Shown here in pieces: positions 44,942 through 53,394 of a DNA stretch of 64,000 nucleotides (its first letter is position 1; the number at the start of each line of letters is the position of its first letter). Location of the stretch: positions 1-64,000 of the forward strand of contig NZ_LBDA02000001.1 in NCBI RefSeq assembly GCF_000980885.2, written 5' to 3'. The position numbers and the translations under genes were made by a program. The DNA is from Streptomyces malaysiense. Its GTDB lineage: Bacteria; Actinomycetota; Actinomycetes; Streptomycetales; Streptomycetaceae. The notes under the pieces were generated by a model. The model saw only the letters and a program-made list of their open reading frames with translations, searched no databases and was not told the DNA's origin.

Positions 44942-45226
44942 ATGTCGCATGATTTTCCCGCCGTGGAGGAGCTCAATCACCTGCCGGAGCACGAGCGCCG
45001 GGAACTCATCGAGGACCTGGTGGTGGAGGAGTTCAAGAGCGCCCTTTTCATGACCGACCGAGAGGAGTTCGCCCTGGACGTGGGCTTCTTCGACCTAGGG
45101 CTCACCTCGCTGCGGCTGAGCGAGGTGAAGCTTTCCCTGGAGCGGAAGCTGGGGCGCGAGATTTCGACGGCCGCCCTTTTCGGCCATCCGACCGCCGGTC
45201 AGTTGATCGACCATCTTTGTGCGTGA
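44942..45226 (+). CDS. discrete acyl carrier protein
   Basis: A 94-residue ACP. The phosphopantetheine site is the Ser in FDLGLTSLRLSEVKLSLERK; the usual DSL is TSL here. The ATG at 44942 is used; a GTG at 44933 is closer to the AGAGAGG tract and possible. It starts an operon with the PKS and ligase genes. A separate ACP beside a module that has its own ACP suggests it carries a starter acyl group loaded by the ligase, which is inference. Confidence 0.86.
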   Translation: MSHDFPAVEELNHLPEHERRELIEDLVVEEFKSALFMTDREEFALDVGFFDLGLTSLRLSEVKLSLERKLGREISTAALFGHPTAGQLIDHLCA

Positions 45227-45251
45227 TCTTTTTCCTGACCGGAGGGAATAA

Positions 45252-48200
45252 ATGTCGGAAACATCGAGTCCTGCGGCGGCCGAACTGGCCGCCGTACGCG
45301 CGGAACTGCGACGCAAGGAGGACGCGCTCGCCGCCAACGCGGAAGCACTCGCCGCCCTGGAGCGCGAGAAATATGAACCCATCGCCATCGTAGGCATGGG
45401 GCTGCGTATTCCGGGCGGGAACGACGACGTCGACACATTCGCCGAGTTCCTGCGCGAGGGCCGCTCGGGCATCGGGCCGCTGCCGGCCGGGGAGCGCCGT
45501 CAGATGGCCCCGGGCGAGGACGAGGGCGAGGAACAGGAGGGCCGGCCGCGCGGCGGCTTCGTGCGTGACGTCGACCGCTTCGACGCCGCCTTCTTCTCGA
45601 TCTCCCCCAAGGAGGCGCCCTACATCGACCCCCAGCAGCGGCTGGCCCTCCAGACTGCCTGGGAGGCACTGGAGCACGCGGGCATCGACCCCACCTCGCT
45701 GCGGCACGGCGACACCGGCGTGTTCATGGGCGTCACCACCCTCGACTACATCTTCGAGTCCACCGACCTCGCCCCCGCCGACCTCGACGGCTACCTCGCC
45801 CCCGGACTGAGCCACAGCGCCGTCTCGGGCCGGATGTCCTTCTTCCTCGGGCTGCGCGGTCCGTGCATGACCGTCGACACCACCTGCTCCTCGTCGCTGA
45901 CGGCCACCCACCTCGCCGTGCAGGCCCTGCGCGGCGGCGAGTGCGGGATCGCGCTGAGCGGGGGCGTCAACGTCATCCACAACGCGCAGAACCACACCAT
46001 CCTGAAGCTGGGCGGCGTGCTCTCCGCCGACGGGCAGTGCAAGACCTTCGACGAGCGGGCCGACGGCTACGCCCGCGCCGAGGGCTGCGGGGTGCTGGTC
46101 CTCAAGCGGCTGTCCGACGCGCTGCGGGACGGCGACACCGTGCACGCCGTGATCCGGGGCTCCGCGGTCGGCCAGGACGGCGAGAGCGCCGGCCTGGTGG
46201 CCCCCAACGGCGCGGCCCAGGAACAGGTCATGCGCTCCGCACTGGCCCGGTGCCGGCTCGCCCCCGGCGACATCCACTACGTCGAGGCGCACGGCACGGG
46301 CACCGCGCTCGGCGACCCCACCGAGATGGACGCGATCAGCGATGTGTTCGCCGAGTCGCACACCAAGGAACGGCCCATGGTGGTGGGCTCGTTGAAGACC
46401 AACATCGGGCACATGGAAGGCGCGGCCGGTGCCGGCTCGCTCATCAAGGCGGTGCTCCAGCTGCGGGAGCGGACGGTCTTCCCGCACCTGAACCTCGTCA
46501 CCCCCTCCCGGCGCATCGCCTGGGACGACGCCCCCGTCACCGTGCCGGCCGAGTGCCGCCCCTGGCCCGGCACCGGCCCCGGACGCGCGATGGTCAACGG
46601 CTTCGGTGTGACCGGCACGATCGCCTCCGTCGTCCTGGAAGAGGCACCGGCCGCACCCGCCGGGGAAGCGGACGCCCCGGCGCGCCCGAGCGCCGTCCTC
46701 ACCCTGTCCGCCAAGAGCCGCGCCTCGCTGCGCCGCCTCGCCGAGCGCTACCTCGACCACCTGGACCGCCACCCCGACACCCCGCTCGCGGACCTCTGCC
46801 GCACCTCCAACACCGGGCGCGCGCACTTCCGTCACCGGATCGCCGAGGTGGTGGGCGACCGGACCGACGCCGTACGGGCCCTCGGCCGGCGAGCCGAGTC
46901 CCTGGCGGCGGGCGGTGCCCGCGGCGGCGGCTCGGCGAGCGCCCCGAAGGTCGCGTTCCTCTTCTCCGGCACCGGCACCCAGTACCCCGGCATGGGCGCC
47001 GCGCTCTACCACCAGTACCCGGTCTTCCGCGCCGCGCTGGACGAGTGCGACGCCGTCCTCACCCCACTGCTCGGCCTGCCCCTCGGCGAGTTGATCCGCG
47101 GCGAGTGCGAGGCACCCGAGCGCATCCACGAACCCCGTTACCTCCAGCCCGCGTTGTTCAGTCTCGAATACGCGATGGCCCGGCTCTGGCTGTCCTGGGG
47201 CGTGCGCCCCTCGGTACTGATGGGCCACAGCCTGGGCGAGTTCGCCGCCGCCGCGGTGGCCGGACTGTTCTCGCTGGAGGACGGCGCCCGCCTGGTGGCC
47301 GCCCGCGGCCGGCTGAGCGAGGCGCTGCGCAGCAAGGGCGGCATGGCCGCGGTCGGCGCGCCCGCGGCCGAGATCGCCCCGCTCGTCGAGGATTACCCGG
47401 ACCTGACGATCGGCGCCGTCAACGGTCCCGGCCAGTGCCTGCTCACCGGCGGCCACGACGCGCTCACCGACGCGGGCCGGCGGCTGGCCGAACGCGGCGT
47501 GAAATTCACCCCGTTGAAGGGCGCCGTGCCCTACCACTCACCGCTGATGGCCGAGATCGCCGACGCGTTCCGCGAGGTCCTCGCCGGTGTCGAGTTCCGC
47601 ACCCCCGGCATGGCCCTGGTGTCCAACGTGACCGGACGCGTGGCCCGCGGACGGCAGATGGCGGACCCCGAGTACTGGATCGGCCACCTGCTCGAACCGG
47701 TGCAGTTCGAGGCCGGGGTCCAGGCGGTGGACCAGCGCGGCCGGCACGTCTTCGTCGAGCTCGGCCCCTCCGGCGCGCTCACCGCGCTGGCCAGGACCAC
47801 GGCGGGCGAGGGTGACCACGTCTGGTTGAGCAGCACCTTCCGCGACGACCGCGACGGGGACATGATCCGCCGGTCCCTGGCCAAGGCCTACGAGGCGGGC
47901 GTGCCCGTCTCCTGGGCCGGATATCACGAGGGCGCCCCGCTGCGCCGCGTCCCCGTGCCGTCGTACCCCTTCGACGGCAAGCGGTACTGGCTGCCCACCG
48001 CGCAGCGCCGGGCCGCCGAGGCCGCCTGGCAGGCGGAGCGGACCGGCGAGGACCCGCGGGGCGCGAACGGCGGCCTGTTCTACGAGCAGCACTGGGTGCC
48101 CCGGACCCTGCCGGACACCCGCCGCGAGGGACGCCGCGTCCTCGTCGCCGGGGACACGGACCGGCTGCCGGGCGGGCTGGCCGCGGCGGCCGCCGCGGCG

Positions 48201-49784
48201 GGCGTCACCCTCGATGTCGTACCCGGTCACGCGGCCCTCGCCGGGGCGCTGGAGGGCGAACCGCCCACCGATGTGTGCTGGCTCTGGCGCGCCCACACCG
48301 GCGAGGAGGACGGAGTGGCGCGACTGCGCGCCGAGTCCGAGGCCAACTACCGCGATCTGCTGGGCGTGCTGGACACGCTGGCCCGCTCGGGCTTCGGCCG
48401 GGGACAGCGGCTGTGGCTGGTCACCGGGGGCGCACAGCACCTGCCCGGCGACAAGAGCGCCGAACCGGCGGCCGCGGCCACCCTGTGGGGCTTCGGCCGT
48501 GCCCTGGGCGCGGAGTTCCCCGGCTACCGGGTGACCCTGCTGGACCTGGCGCCCGGCGGCCGGGCCGCCGCCGGCCTGGTGGGGGAGTGGTCGGCCGCCG
48601 GGGAGAGCGAACTGGAGATCGTCCACCGCGACGGCGGGCGCTGGGTACGACGGCTGCGCGCGGCCTGCCCCGTCCCCGAGGACTCCCGCCCCCGCACCGT
48701 CCGCCCCGACCGCACCTATGTGGTGGCCGGCGCGACGGGCATGGTCGGACGCGCCGTCGCCCGCCGCCTCGTCGCCCTCGGCGCCCGCCACCTGGCCCTG
48801 CTGAGCCGCACCGGCGGCCCCGCCCCGGCCCTCGGCGACGGCGTCACGGTGCGGGTCCACGCCTGCGACCTCGGCTCCGCGCCGGACGTGACCCGTGTCC
48901 TGACCGAACTCGCCGCCGGCGCACCCCCGGTGGGCGGAGTCGTCCACGCCGCCCAGGAAGCCGCACGGGACCTGCCGCTCGCCCAGCAGACCTGGGAGAG
49001 CCTGGACGCCGTGTTCCAGGCGAAGGTCTACGGCGCCTGGCTGCTGCACGAGGCCACCGCCGACCTGCCCGAACTGGACTTCTTCCTCGGCTGCTCCACG
49101 GCCGGCGCCCTGTTCGGCGCCGCCACGCAGACCGGTGCCGGCGCGGGCGCCGCCTTCCTCGACCATCTGATGGCCCAGCGCGCCGGTGCCGGCCTGCCCG
49201 CCACCGCCGTCAACTGGGGACCGTGGGCGCCCCGGGAGCCCGGCCGGCAGCTCAGCTCCTCACTGGTGCGCAGCTGGGAGGGACAGGGCATCACGCTCCT
49301 CGAGGAGGACGAGGCCACCGACGCGCTGCCCGCGCTGCTGGACGCCGGGCGCGCCCAGGTCCTGATGGGCCGCTGCGACTGGAACCGCTTCGTGGCCCGC
49401 AGGGCGCCGAGCGCGCTCTTCGCCGAACTGGTCTCCGGCGCCGCCGCGGACGGGGCGCCCACCGGCGTCGACGCCCTGGCCGACACCTCGGGGGCCGCGC
49501 GTTCGGCCGGGATCAACGCCATCGTGCGGGCCCGGCTCGCGGACGTCCTGCGCTTCGAGTCGGCCGACGACATCGAACCCGACGCCGAACTGGCCGCCCT
49601 CGGCATGGACTCGCTCAACGCGGTGGAGATCCGCAACTCGCTGGAGGCGGCCTTCCGGATCACGCTGCCCGCGTCGGTCACCTTCGACCGCCCCGGCGTG
49701 GACCTGCTCAGCGCACACATCGAAGAACTGCTGTCCGGTGCCGAGGCACCGGCGCACGAGGCGGGAACGGGAGCACACCGATGA
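45252..49784 (+). CDS. type I polyketide synthase module KS-AT-KR-ACP
   Basis: A 1510-residue module. A short helical N-terminus (1-40) is followed by KS (about 41-465) with Cys212 in DTTCSSSL, His347 (HGTGT) and His387 (KTNIGH). AT spans about 565-860 with Ser660 (GHSLGEF) and His762 (VPYHSPLM), most like malonyl-type. A KR-like region (about 945-1330) has GATGMVG, Lys1258 and Ser1282, but Ala1296 and Ala1300 replace the catalytic Tyr and Asn, so it should not reduce. The ACP at about 1420-1490 has Ser1454. There is no DH, ER or TE. Confidence 0.92.
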   Translation: MSETSSPAAAELAAVRAELRRKEDALAANAEALAALEREKYEPIAIVGMGLRIPGGNDDVDTFAEFLREGRSGIGPLPAGERRQMAPGEDEGEEQEGRPRGGFVRDVDRFDAAFFSISPKEAPYIDPQQRLALQTAWEALEHAGIDPTSLRHGDTGVFMGVTTLDYIFESTDLAPADLDGYLAPGLSHSAVSGRMSFFLGLRGPCMTVDTTCSSSLTATHLAVQALRGGECGIALSGGVNVIHNAQNHTILKLGGVLSADGQCKTFDERADGYARAEGCGVLVLKRLSDALRDGDTVHAVIRGSAVGQDGESAGLVAPNGAAQEQVMRSALARCRLAPGDIHYVEAHGTGTALGDPTEMDAISDVFAESHTKERPMVVGSLKTNIGHMEGAAGAGSLIKAVLQLRERTVFPHLNLVTPSRRIAWDDAPVTVPAECRPWPGTGPGRAMVNGFGVTGTIASVVLEEAPAAPAGEADAPARPSAVLTLSAKSRASLRRLAERYLDHLDRHPDTPLADLCRTSNTGRAHFRHRIAEVVGDRTDAVRALGRRAESLAAGGARGGGSASAPKVAFLFSGTGTQYPGMGAALYHQYPVFRAALDECDAVLTPLLGLPLGELIRGECEAPERIHEPRYLQPALFSLEYAMARLWLSWGVRPSVLMGHSLGEFAAAAVAGLFSLEDGARLVAARGRLSEALRSKGGMAAVGAPAAEIAPLVEDYPDLTIGAVNGPGQCLLTGGHDALTDAGRRLAERGVKFTPLKGAVPYHSPLMAEIADAFREVLAGVEFRTPGMALVSNVTGRVARGRQMADPEYWIGHLLEPVQFEAGVQAVDQRGRHVFVELGPSGALTALARTTAGEGDHVWLSSTFRDDRDGDMIRRSLAKAYEAGVPVSWAGYHEGAPLRRVPVPSYPFDGKRYWLPTAQRRAAEAAWQAERTGEDPRGANGGLFYEQHWVPRTLPDTRREGRRVLVAGDTDRLPGGLAAAAAAAGVTLDVVPGHAALAGALEGEPPTDVCWLWRAHTGEEDGVARLRAESEANYRDLLGVLDTLARSGFGRGQRLWLVTGGAQHLPGDKSAEPAAAATLWGFGRALGAEFPGYRVTLLDLAPGGRAAAGLVGEWSAAGESELEIVHRDGGRWVRRLRAACPVPEDSRPRTVRPDRTYVVAGATGMVGRAVARRLVALGARHLALLSRTGGPAPALGDGVTVRVHACDLGSAPDVTRVLTELAAGAPPVGGVVHAAQEAARDLPLAQQTWESLDAVFQAKVYGAWLLHEATADLPELDFFLGCSTAGALFGAATQTGAGAGAAFLDHLMAQRAGAGLPATAVNWGPWAPREPGRQLSSSLVRSWEGQGITLLEEDEATDALPALLDAGRAQVLMGRCDWNRFVARRAPSALFAELVSGAAADGAPTGVDALADTSGAARSAGINAIVRARLADVLRFESADDIEPDAELAALGMDSLNAVEIRNSLEAAFRITLPASVTFDRPGVDLLSAHIEELLSGAEAPAHEAGTGAHR

Positions 49785-51364
49785 CCACATCCACGCGATC
49801 GCGGACCCTGGGGGAAGTGATCTCCCGCCAGGCCGCGCTCCGGCCCGAGCAGCCGGCCGTCGTCTGCGCCGGACGGGCGCTCACCTACCGGGAGCTGGAC
49901 CGGGAGAGCGCGCGCACGGCCGAGGTGCTGCGCGCGGCCGGTGTGGTACCCGGCGCCCGGGTGGGCTACCTCGGCAAGGAGGCCGTCGAGTACTGGGAGC
50001 TTGCCTTCGCCTGTGCCCGCACCGGCGCGGTCCTGGTCCCCGTCAACTGGCGGCTGACCCCGCAGGAGGTGGACCACATCCTGCGGGACTCCACCACCCA
50101 GGTGCTGCTGGTGGACGAGGAGCACCTGCCGGTGGCCGCCGAGGTGCGCGAGGGGCTGCCCACGCTGCGGACCCTGGTCTGCCTGGACGCCGACACGCCC
50201 GGCGCCGAGTCCCTGGCCGCCCGCAAGGACGCGGTGGCCGCGGGTGCCGGCCCGCGGAGGTCCGGCGGCCGGGACGTGCCGGACGACGCGGAGAGCCCCG
50301 TCGTGCAGATCTACACCAGCGGCACCAGCGGGCTGCCCAAGGGGGTCGTCCTGCCGCACCGCAGCTTCTTCAACGTCGCCGAGGCGATGGACGACAACGG
50401 CCTCGACTGGCTCGACTGGAGGCCCGGCGACCGCAGCCTGATCGGCCTGCCCGGCTTCCACATCGGCGGTCTGTCCTACGCGATGCAGGCGTTCAACGCC
50501 GGTGTCACGGTGGTGTCGCTGCCCGCCTTCATCAGCTCCGACGCGGTGCGCGTGATCGAGGAGGAGAAGGTCACCACCGGCATCGTGGCGCCCGCCATGC
50601 TGGAGCTGATGCTCCTCGAACCGGCCGCCGCCCGGGGTGCCCTCGGCTCGCTGCGCAAGATCGTCTACGGCGGCTCGCCGATCGGCGAGGACCTGCTGAG
50701 CCGGGCGATCGACCTCATGGACTGCGACTTCCTCCAGATCTACGGCAGCAGTGAGACCGGCAACTTCGCCGTCTGCCTGCCGCCCGCCGACCACGTCCCC
50801 GGCAGTGCGCGGCTGCGCGCGGCGGGCCGCCCCTACCCGGGGATCGAGGTGCGCGTCGAGGACCCCGAGGGCCGGGCACTGCCCGCCGGAGAGGTCGGCG
50901 AGGTCTGTGTGCGCACCCCCGCCCGGATGCTCGGCTACTGGCGGCTCCCCGAGGCCACCGAGCGGACCGTGGTGGACGGCTGGGTGCACATGGGGGACGC
51001 CGGCCACCTCGACGAGGACGGCTACCTCTACGTCCGCGACCGGGTCAACGACATGATCATCGTGGCGGGCGAGAACGTCTACCCGAAGGAGATCGAGGAC
51101 GCCCTCGGGCGGCACCCCGCGGTGTCCGGCGCCGCCGTGGTGGGCCTGCCGCACGAGCGCTGGGGCGAGTCCGTGCACGCCCGGGTGGTCCTGGAGCCCG
51201 GCAGGCAGGCGGGGGCCAGGGATCTGCACCTCTTCCTGCGCGGCCGGCTGGCGGACTTCAAGATGCCCACGTCGTACGACTTCACCGACGCCCTGCCCCG
51301 CAACCCCAGCGGGAAGGTCCTGCGCCGGGCGGTACGCGACGAACTCGCCGCCGCGCGGGGCTGA
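49781..51364 (+). CDS. acyl-CoA/ACP ligase (AMP-dependent synthetase)
   Basis: A 527-residue adenylate-forming enzyme. The core motifs are YTSGTSGLPKGV (178-189), YGSSETGN (321-328), MGDAGHLDEDGYLYVRDRVN (404-423) and the catalytic Lys512 in PRNPSGKVL. It overlaps the PKS stop codon in ATGA. In this operon it probably activates a carboxylic acid and loads CoA or the discrete ACP with the polyketide starter; the acid's identity is not readable from the sequence. Confidence 0.9.
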   Translation: MTTSTRSRTLGEVISRQAALRPEQPAVVCAGRALTYRELDRESARTAEVLRAAGVVPGARVGYLGKEAVEYWELAFACARTGAVLVPVNWRLTPQEVDHILRDSTTQVLLVDEEHLPVAAEVREGLPTLRTLVCLDADTPGAESLAARKDAVAAGAGPRRSGGRDVPDDAESPVVQIYTSGTSGLPKGVVLPHRSFFNVAEAMDDNGLDWLDWRPGDRSLIGLPGFHIGGLSYAMQAFNAGVTVVSLPAFISSDAVRVIEEEKVTTGIVAPAMLELMLLEPAAARGALGSLRKIVYGGSPIGEDLLSRAIDLMDCDFLQIYGSSETGNFAVCLPPADHVPGSARLRAAGRPYPGIEVRVEDPEGRALPAGEVGEVCVRTPARMLGYWRLPEATERTVVDGWVHMGDAGHLDEDGYLYVRDRVNDMIIVAGENVYPKEIEDALGRHPAVSGAAVVGLPHERWGESVHARVVLEPGRQAGARDLHLFLRGRLADFKMPTSYDFTDALPRNPSGKVLRRAVRDELAAARG

Positions 51365-51500
51365 TCGACCGCGCATCGCCCACGACGCCGGCCCGCCCCG
51401 GGACCGGGGGGCGGACCGGCGCCGTGGGCGCGGAGCCCGGGGCGCGGGCCGGCCGACCGGCGCGGATAGGCTGCCCGTCCGGCTCGGGGGAGGGACAGCG

Positions 51501-52191
51501 GTGATCGGCGGCGACGGAGGGGGCCGGGAGATCGCGGTGCCGGGGGGTGTGGGGGAGACCGCCGGTCTGGCGCCGGTGAGCGATGCCGGGCGGCCCGTGT
51601 GGCTGGTGCCGGGGGCGGACGGGACGACCGGCCGCTGGGACGTGGCGGCCGCGGTCCATGAGCCGGTGGCGGCCACCACCCTCGCGACGGAGCCGGATCC
51701 TGGGCCGGTCGCCGGTGCCGTCGGCGCCCGCACGCGTCCGCCGACGGGACGTTCGCCGCGGTGGTCGACGACTACGGCCGGCACGGGGAGGCGCTGGGTG
51801 TGGCATCCCGTCGGGATCCCCACCGTACGGGATCTGACCGCATGGCTGCGGGGCGCGGTGCGGGAGTCGGAGGAAGGCCCGAGCGGGGTCGGGCTGTGCG
51901 GCCGGGAGTACTACTGGGACCGGCCCATGACATGGATCGACTCGACCAGGGTCGCCGTCGCCGGGCTCGGCGACGACGAGGAGGTCGTACGGCCCGGCGG
52001 GGCACTTCTTCAGTGACGGTACCCACCTGTCCAGCGGCGGTGACGCCGGTACCGCGGGCCTGTCCGCGTGGGATCCCGCCACCGGACGGCTTGTCGGAGT
52101 GGTGCCGGGCTTCCTCCCCGCGCACCACCATCCGGGCGCCGGGCAGTTCGTGGAGACCGGCGGCGACGCGGTGCGGGTGTGGACGGCGTGA
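51501..52191 (+). pseudogene. degenerate gene with multiple frameshifts
   Basis: A GTG at 51501 with a nearby GGGAGG site starts a frame reading VWLVPGADGTTGRW. The reading then moves to another frame (DGTFAAVVDDYGRHGEALG), back (VGIPTVRDLTAWLRGAV, YYWDRPMTWIDSTRVAVAG), and to a third (GHFFSDGTHLSSGGDAGTAG, LSAWDPATGRLVGVVPGFLP). It stops at 52191. The pieces read as one WD-like secreted or cytoplasmic protein of about 220 residues broken by several indels. Sequencing error cannot be excluded from one read set. Confidence 0.55.
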
Positions 52192-52239
52192 GCGGACGCC
52201 CCGCCCGCGGGGCGTCCGCGCGGTGTCGTCCGGCGGGGG

Positions 52240-53205
52240 TCAGCCGTGCAGGTGGCGGCGCAGGTATTCGTGCCAGGTCCGCTCAAGGGTCCTGGCGAGG
52301 GCCGACCGCGGCGCGAACACGTCCCACGAGTGGTACGCGTGCGCGTAGACGTGCAGGTCGACCGGGACACCGGCGGCGATCAACCGCCGCGCGAAGTCGA
52401 TGTCCTCGTCGCGGAAGAGGTCGAACTGGCCGACGGCGATGAAGGTGTCCGGCAGACCGGCGAGATCGGTGGCGCGGCCGGGTGCGGAGTACGGGTGCAC
52501 GTCGGGCGCGCCCACGCGCTCACCCAGCACCGCGGCCCAGGCGTACAGGTTCTCCCGGCGGTCCCAGACGCCGAGGTCGGTGATCTCGTGGCTGGAGCGG
52601 GTCTCGTTGCGGTCGTCGAGCATCGGGTAGTGCAGCGACAGCAGCCGCGGAGGGCGTTCACCGCGGTCGCGGACCATGAGCGCGGCGGCCGTGGCGACCG
52701 CCCCGCCGCCGCTCGCGCCCGCGAGCCCGATCCGGTCCGGGTCGAGCCCGTGCTCGGCCGCGTGCCCGGTGAGATACGTGTACGCCAGGTGGCCGTCCTC
52801 GGCCGCGCCCGGCGCCGGGGTCCGCGGCGCCAGCCGGTAGTCCACCGCGGCCAGTACGACGTCGAGCCGCAGGGCCAGGTCCGCGCCGTACGCCCGAACC
52901 GCGCGGTCGTGGGCGCTGCCGAGGACCTGGCCGCCGGCGTGGAAACAGACCAGGGCCGGCCGGGCGGGGTCGGCGCCGCCGGGGTGGAACAGCAGCACGT
53001 CGAGCGTGGTCCCGTCGGCGCGCGGAAGGCGCAGCGTCTCGGTCGTGACGCGCGGGTCCGGGGCGGGCGCGGGGAGCAGTTCCTCGGCGGCCGCCACCCG
53101 CTCGCGGCACGCCGGGATGTCGGAAAGGTCCAGCAGCGCGCCGTTCGGGGCCTTGGGCAGGCCGGCCAGCGCGGTCGCGAGCTCGGGATCGATGTCGTAG
53201 GCCAT
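52240..53205 (-). CDS. HSL-like alpha/beta hydrolase
   Basis: A 321-residue esterase of the hormone-sensitive-lipase group. The oxyanion motif is CFHAGGQ, a variant of HGGG. The nucleophile is GASGGGA and the His is in YAHAYHSWD near the C-terminus. It lies 189 bp downstream of the BVMO gene on the same strand and is probably co-transcribed. A BVMO followed by an esterase suggests ester or lactone hydrolysis after oxygen insertion. The ATG at 53205 has GGAAGGAAAG upstream. Confidence 0.84.
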   Translation of the reverse strand: MAYDIDPELATALAGLPKAPNGALLDLSDIPACRERVAAAEELLPAPAPDPRVTTETLRLPRADGTTLDVLLFHPGGADPARPALVCFHAGGQVLGSAHDRAVRAYGADLALRLDVVLAAVDYRLAPRTPAPGAAEDGHLAYTYLTGHAAEHGLDPDRIGLAGASGGGAVATAAALMVRDRGERPPRLLSLHYPMLDDRNETRSSHEITDLGVWDRRENLYAWAAVLGERVGAPDVHPYSAPGRATDLAGLPDTFIAVGQFDLFRDEDIDFARRLIAAGVPVDLHVYAHAYHSWDVFAPRSALARTLERTWHEYLRRHLHG

Positions 53206-53394
53206 GGTCTCTTTCCTTCCCGGGTACGGAGCGAGGGGGCGTCGCCCGAGGCGGCGAGACCGGCCGGGCCGCGGTGACCATGAACTTCCGTGCGGCACCG
53301 GGGCGTTGCCGCCGCTCGGGAACACCGAACGGGACGCTGCCGCGGTGCCGCCCGGAGCCCTGACCGGCCCGGCCGGGAACGGGTCGGGATCCGC

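Noticed and set aside
45102..47537. 811-codon open frame antisense to the PKS
   Set aside because: Low-complexity composition with no motif; the plus strand has clear KS and AT catalytic motifs.
49028..51823. 931-codon open frame antisense to the ligase and PKS end
   Set aside because: Same shadow effect; the opposite strand carries all adenylation motifs.
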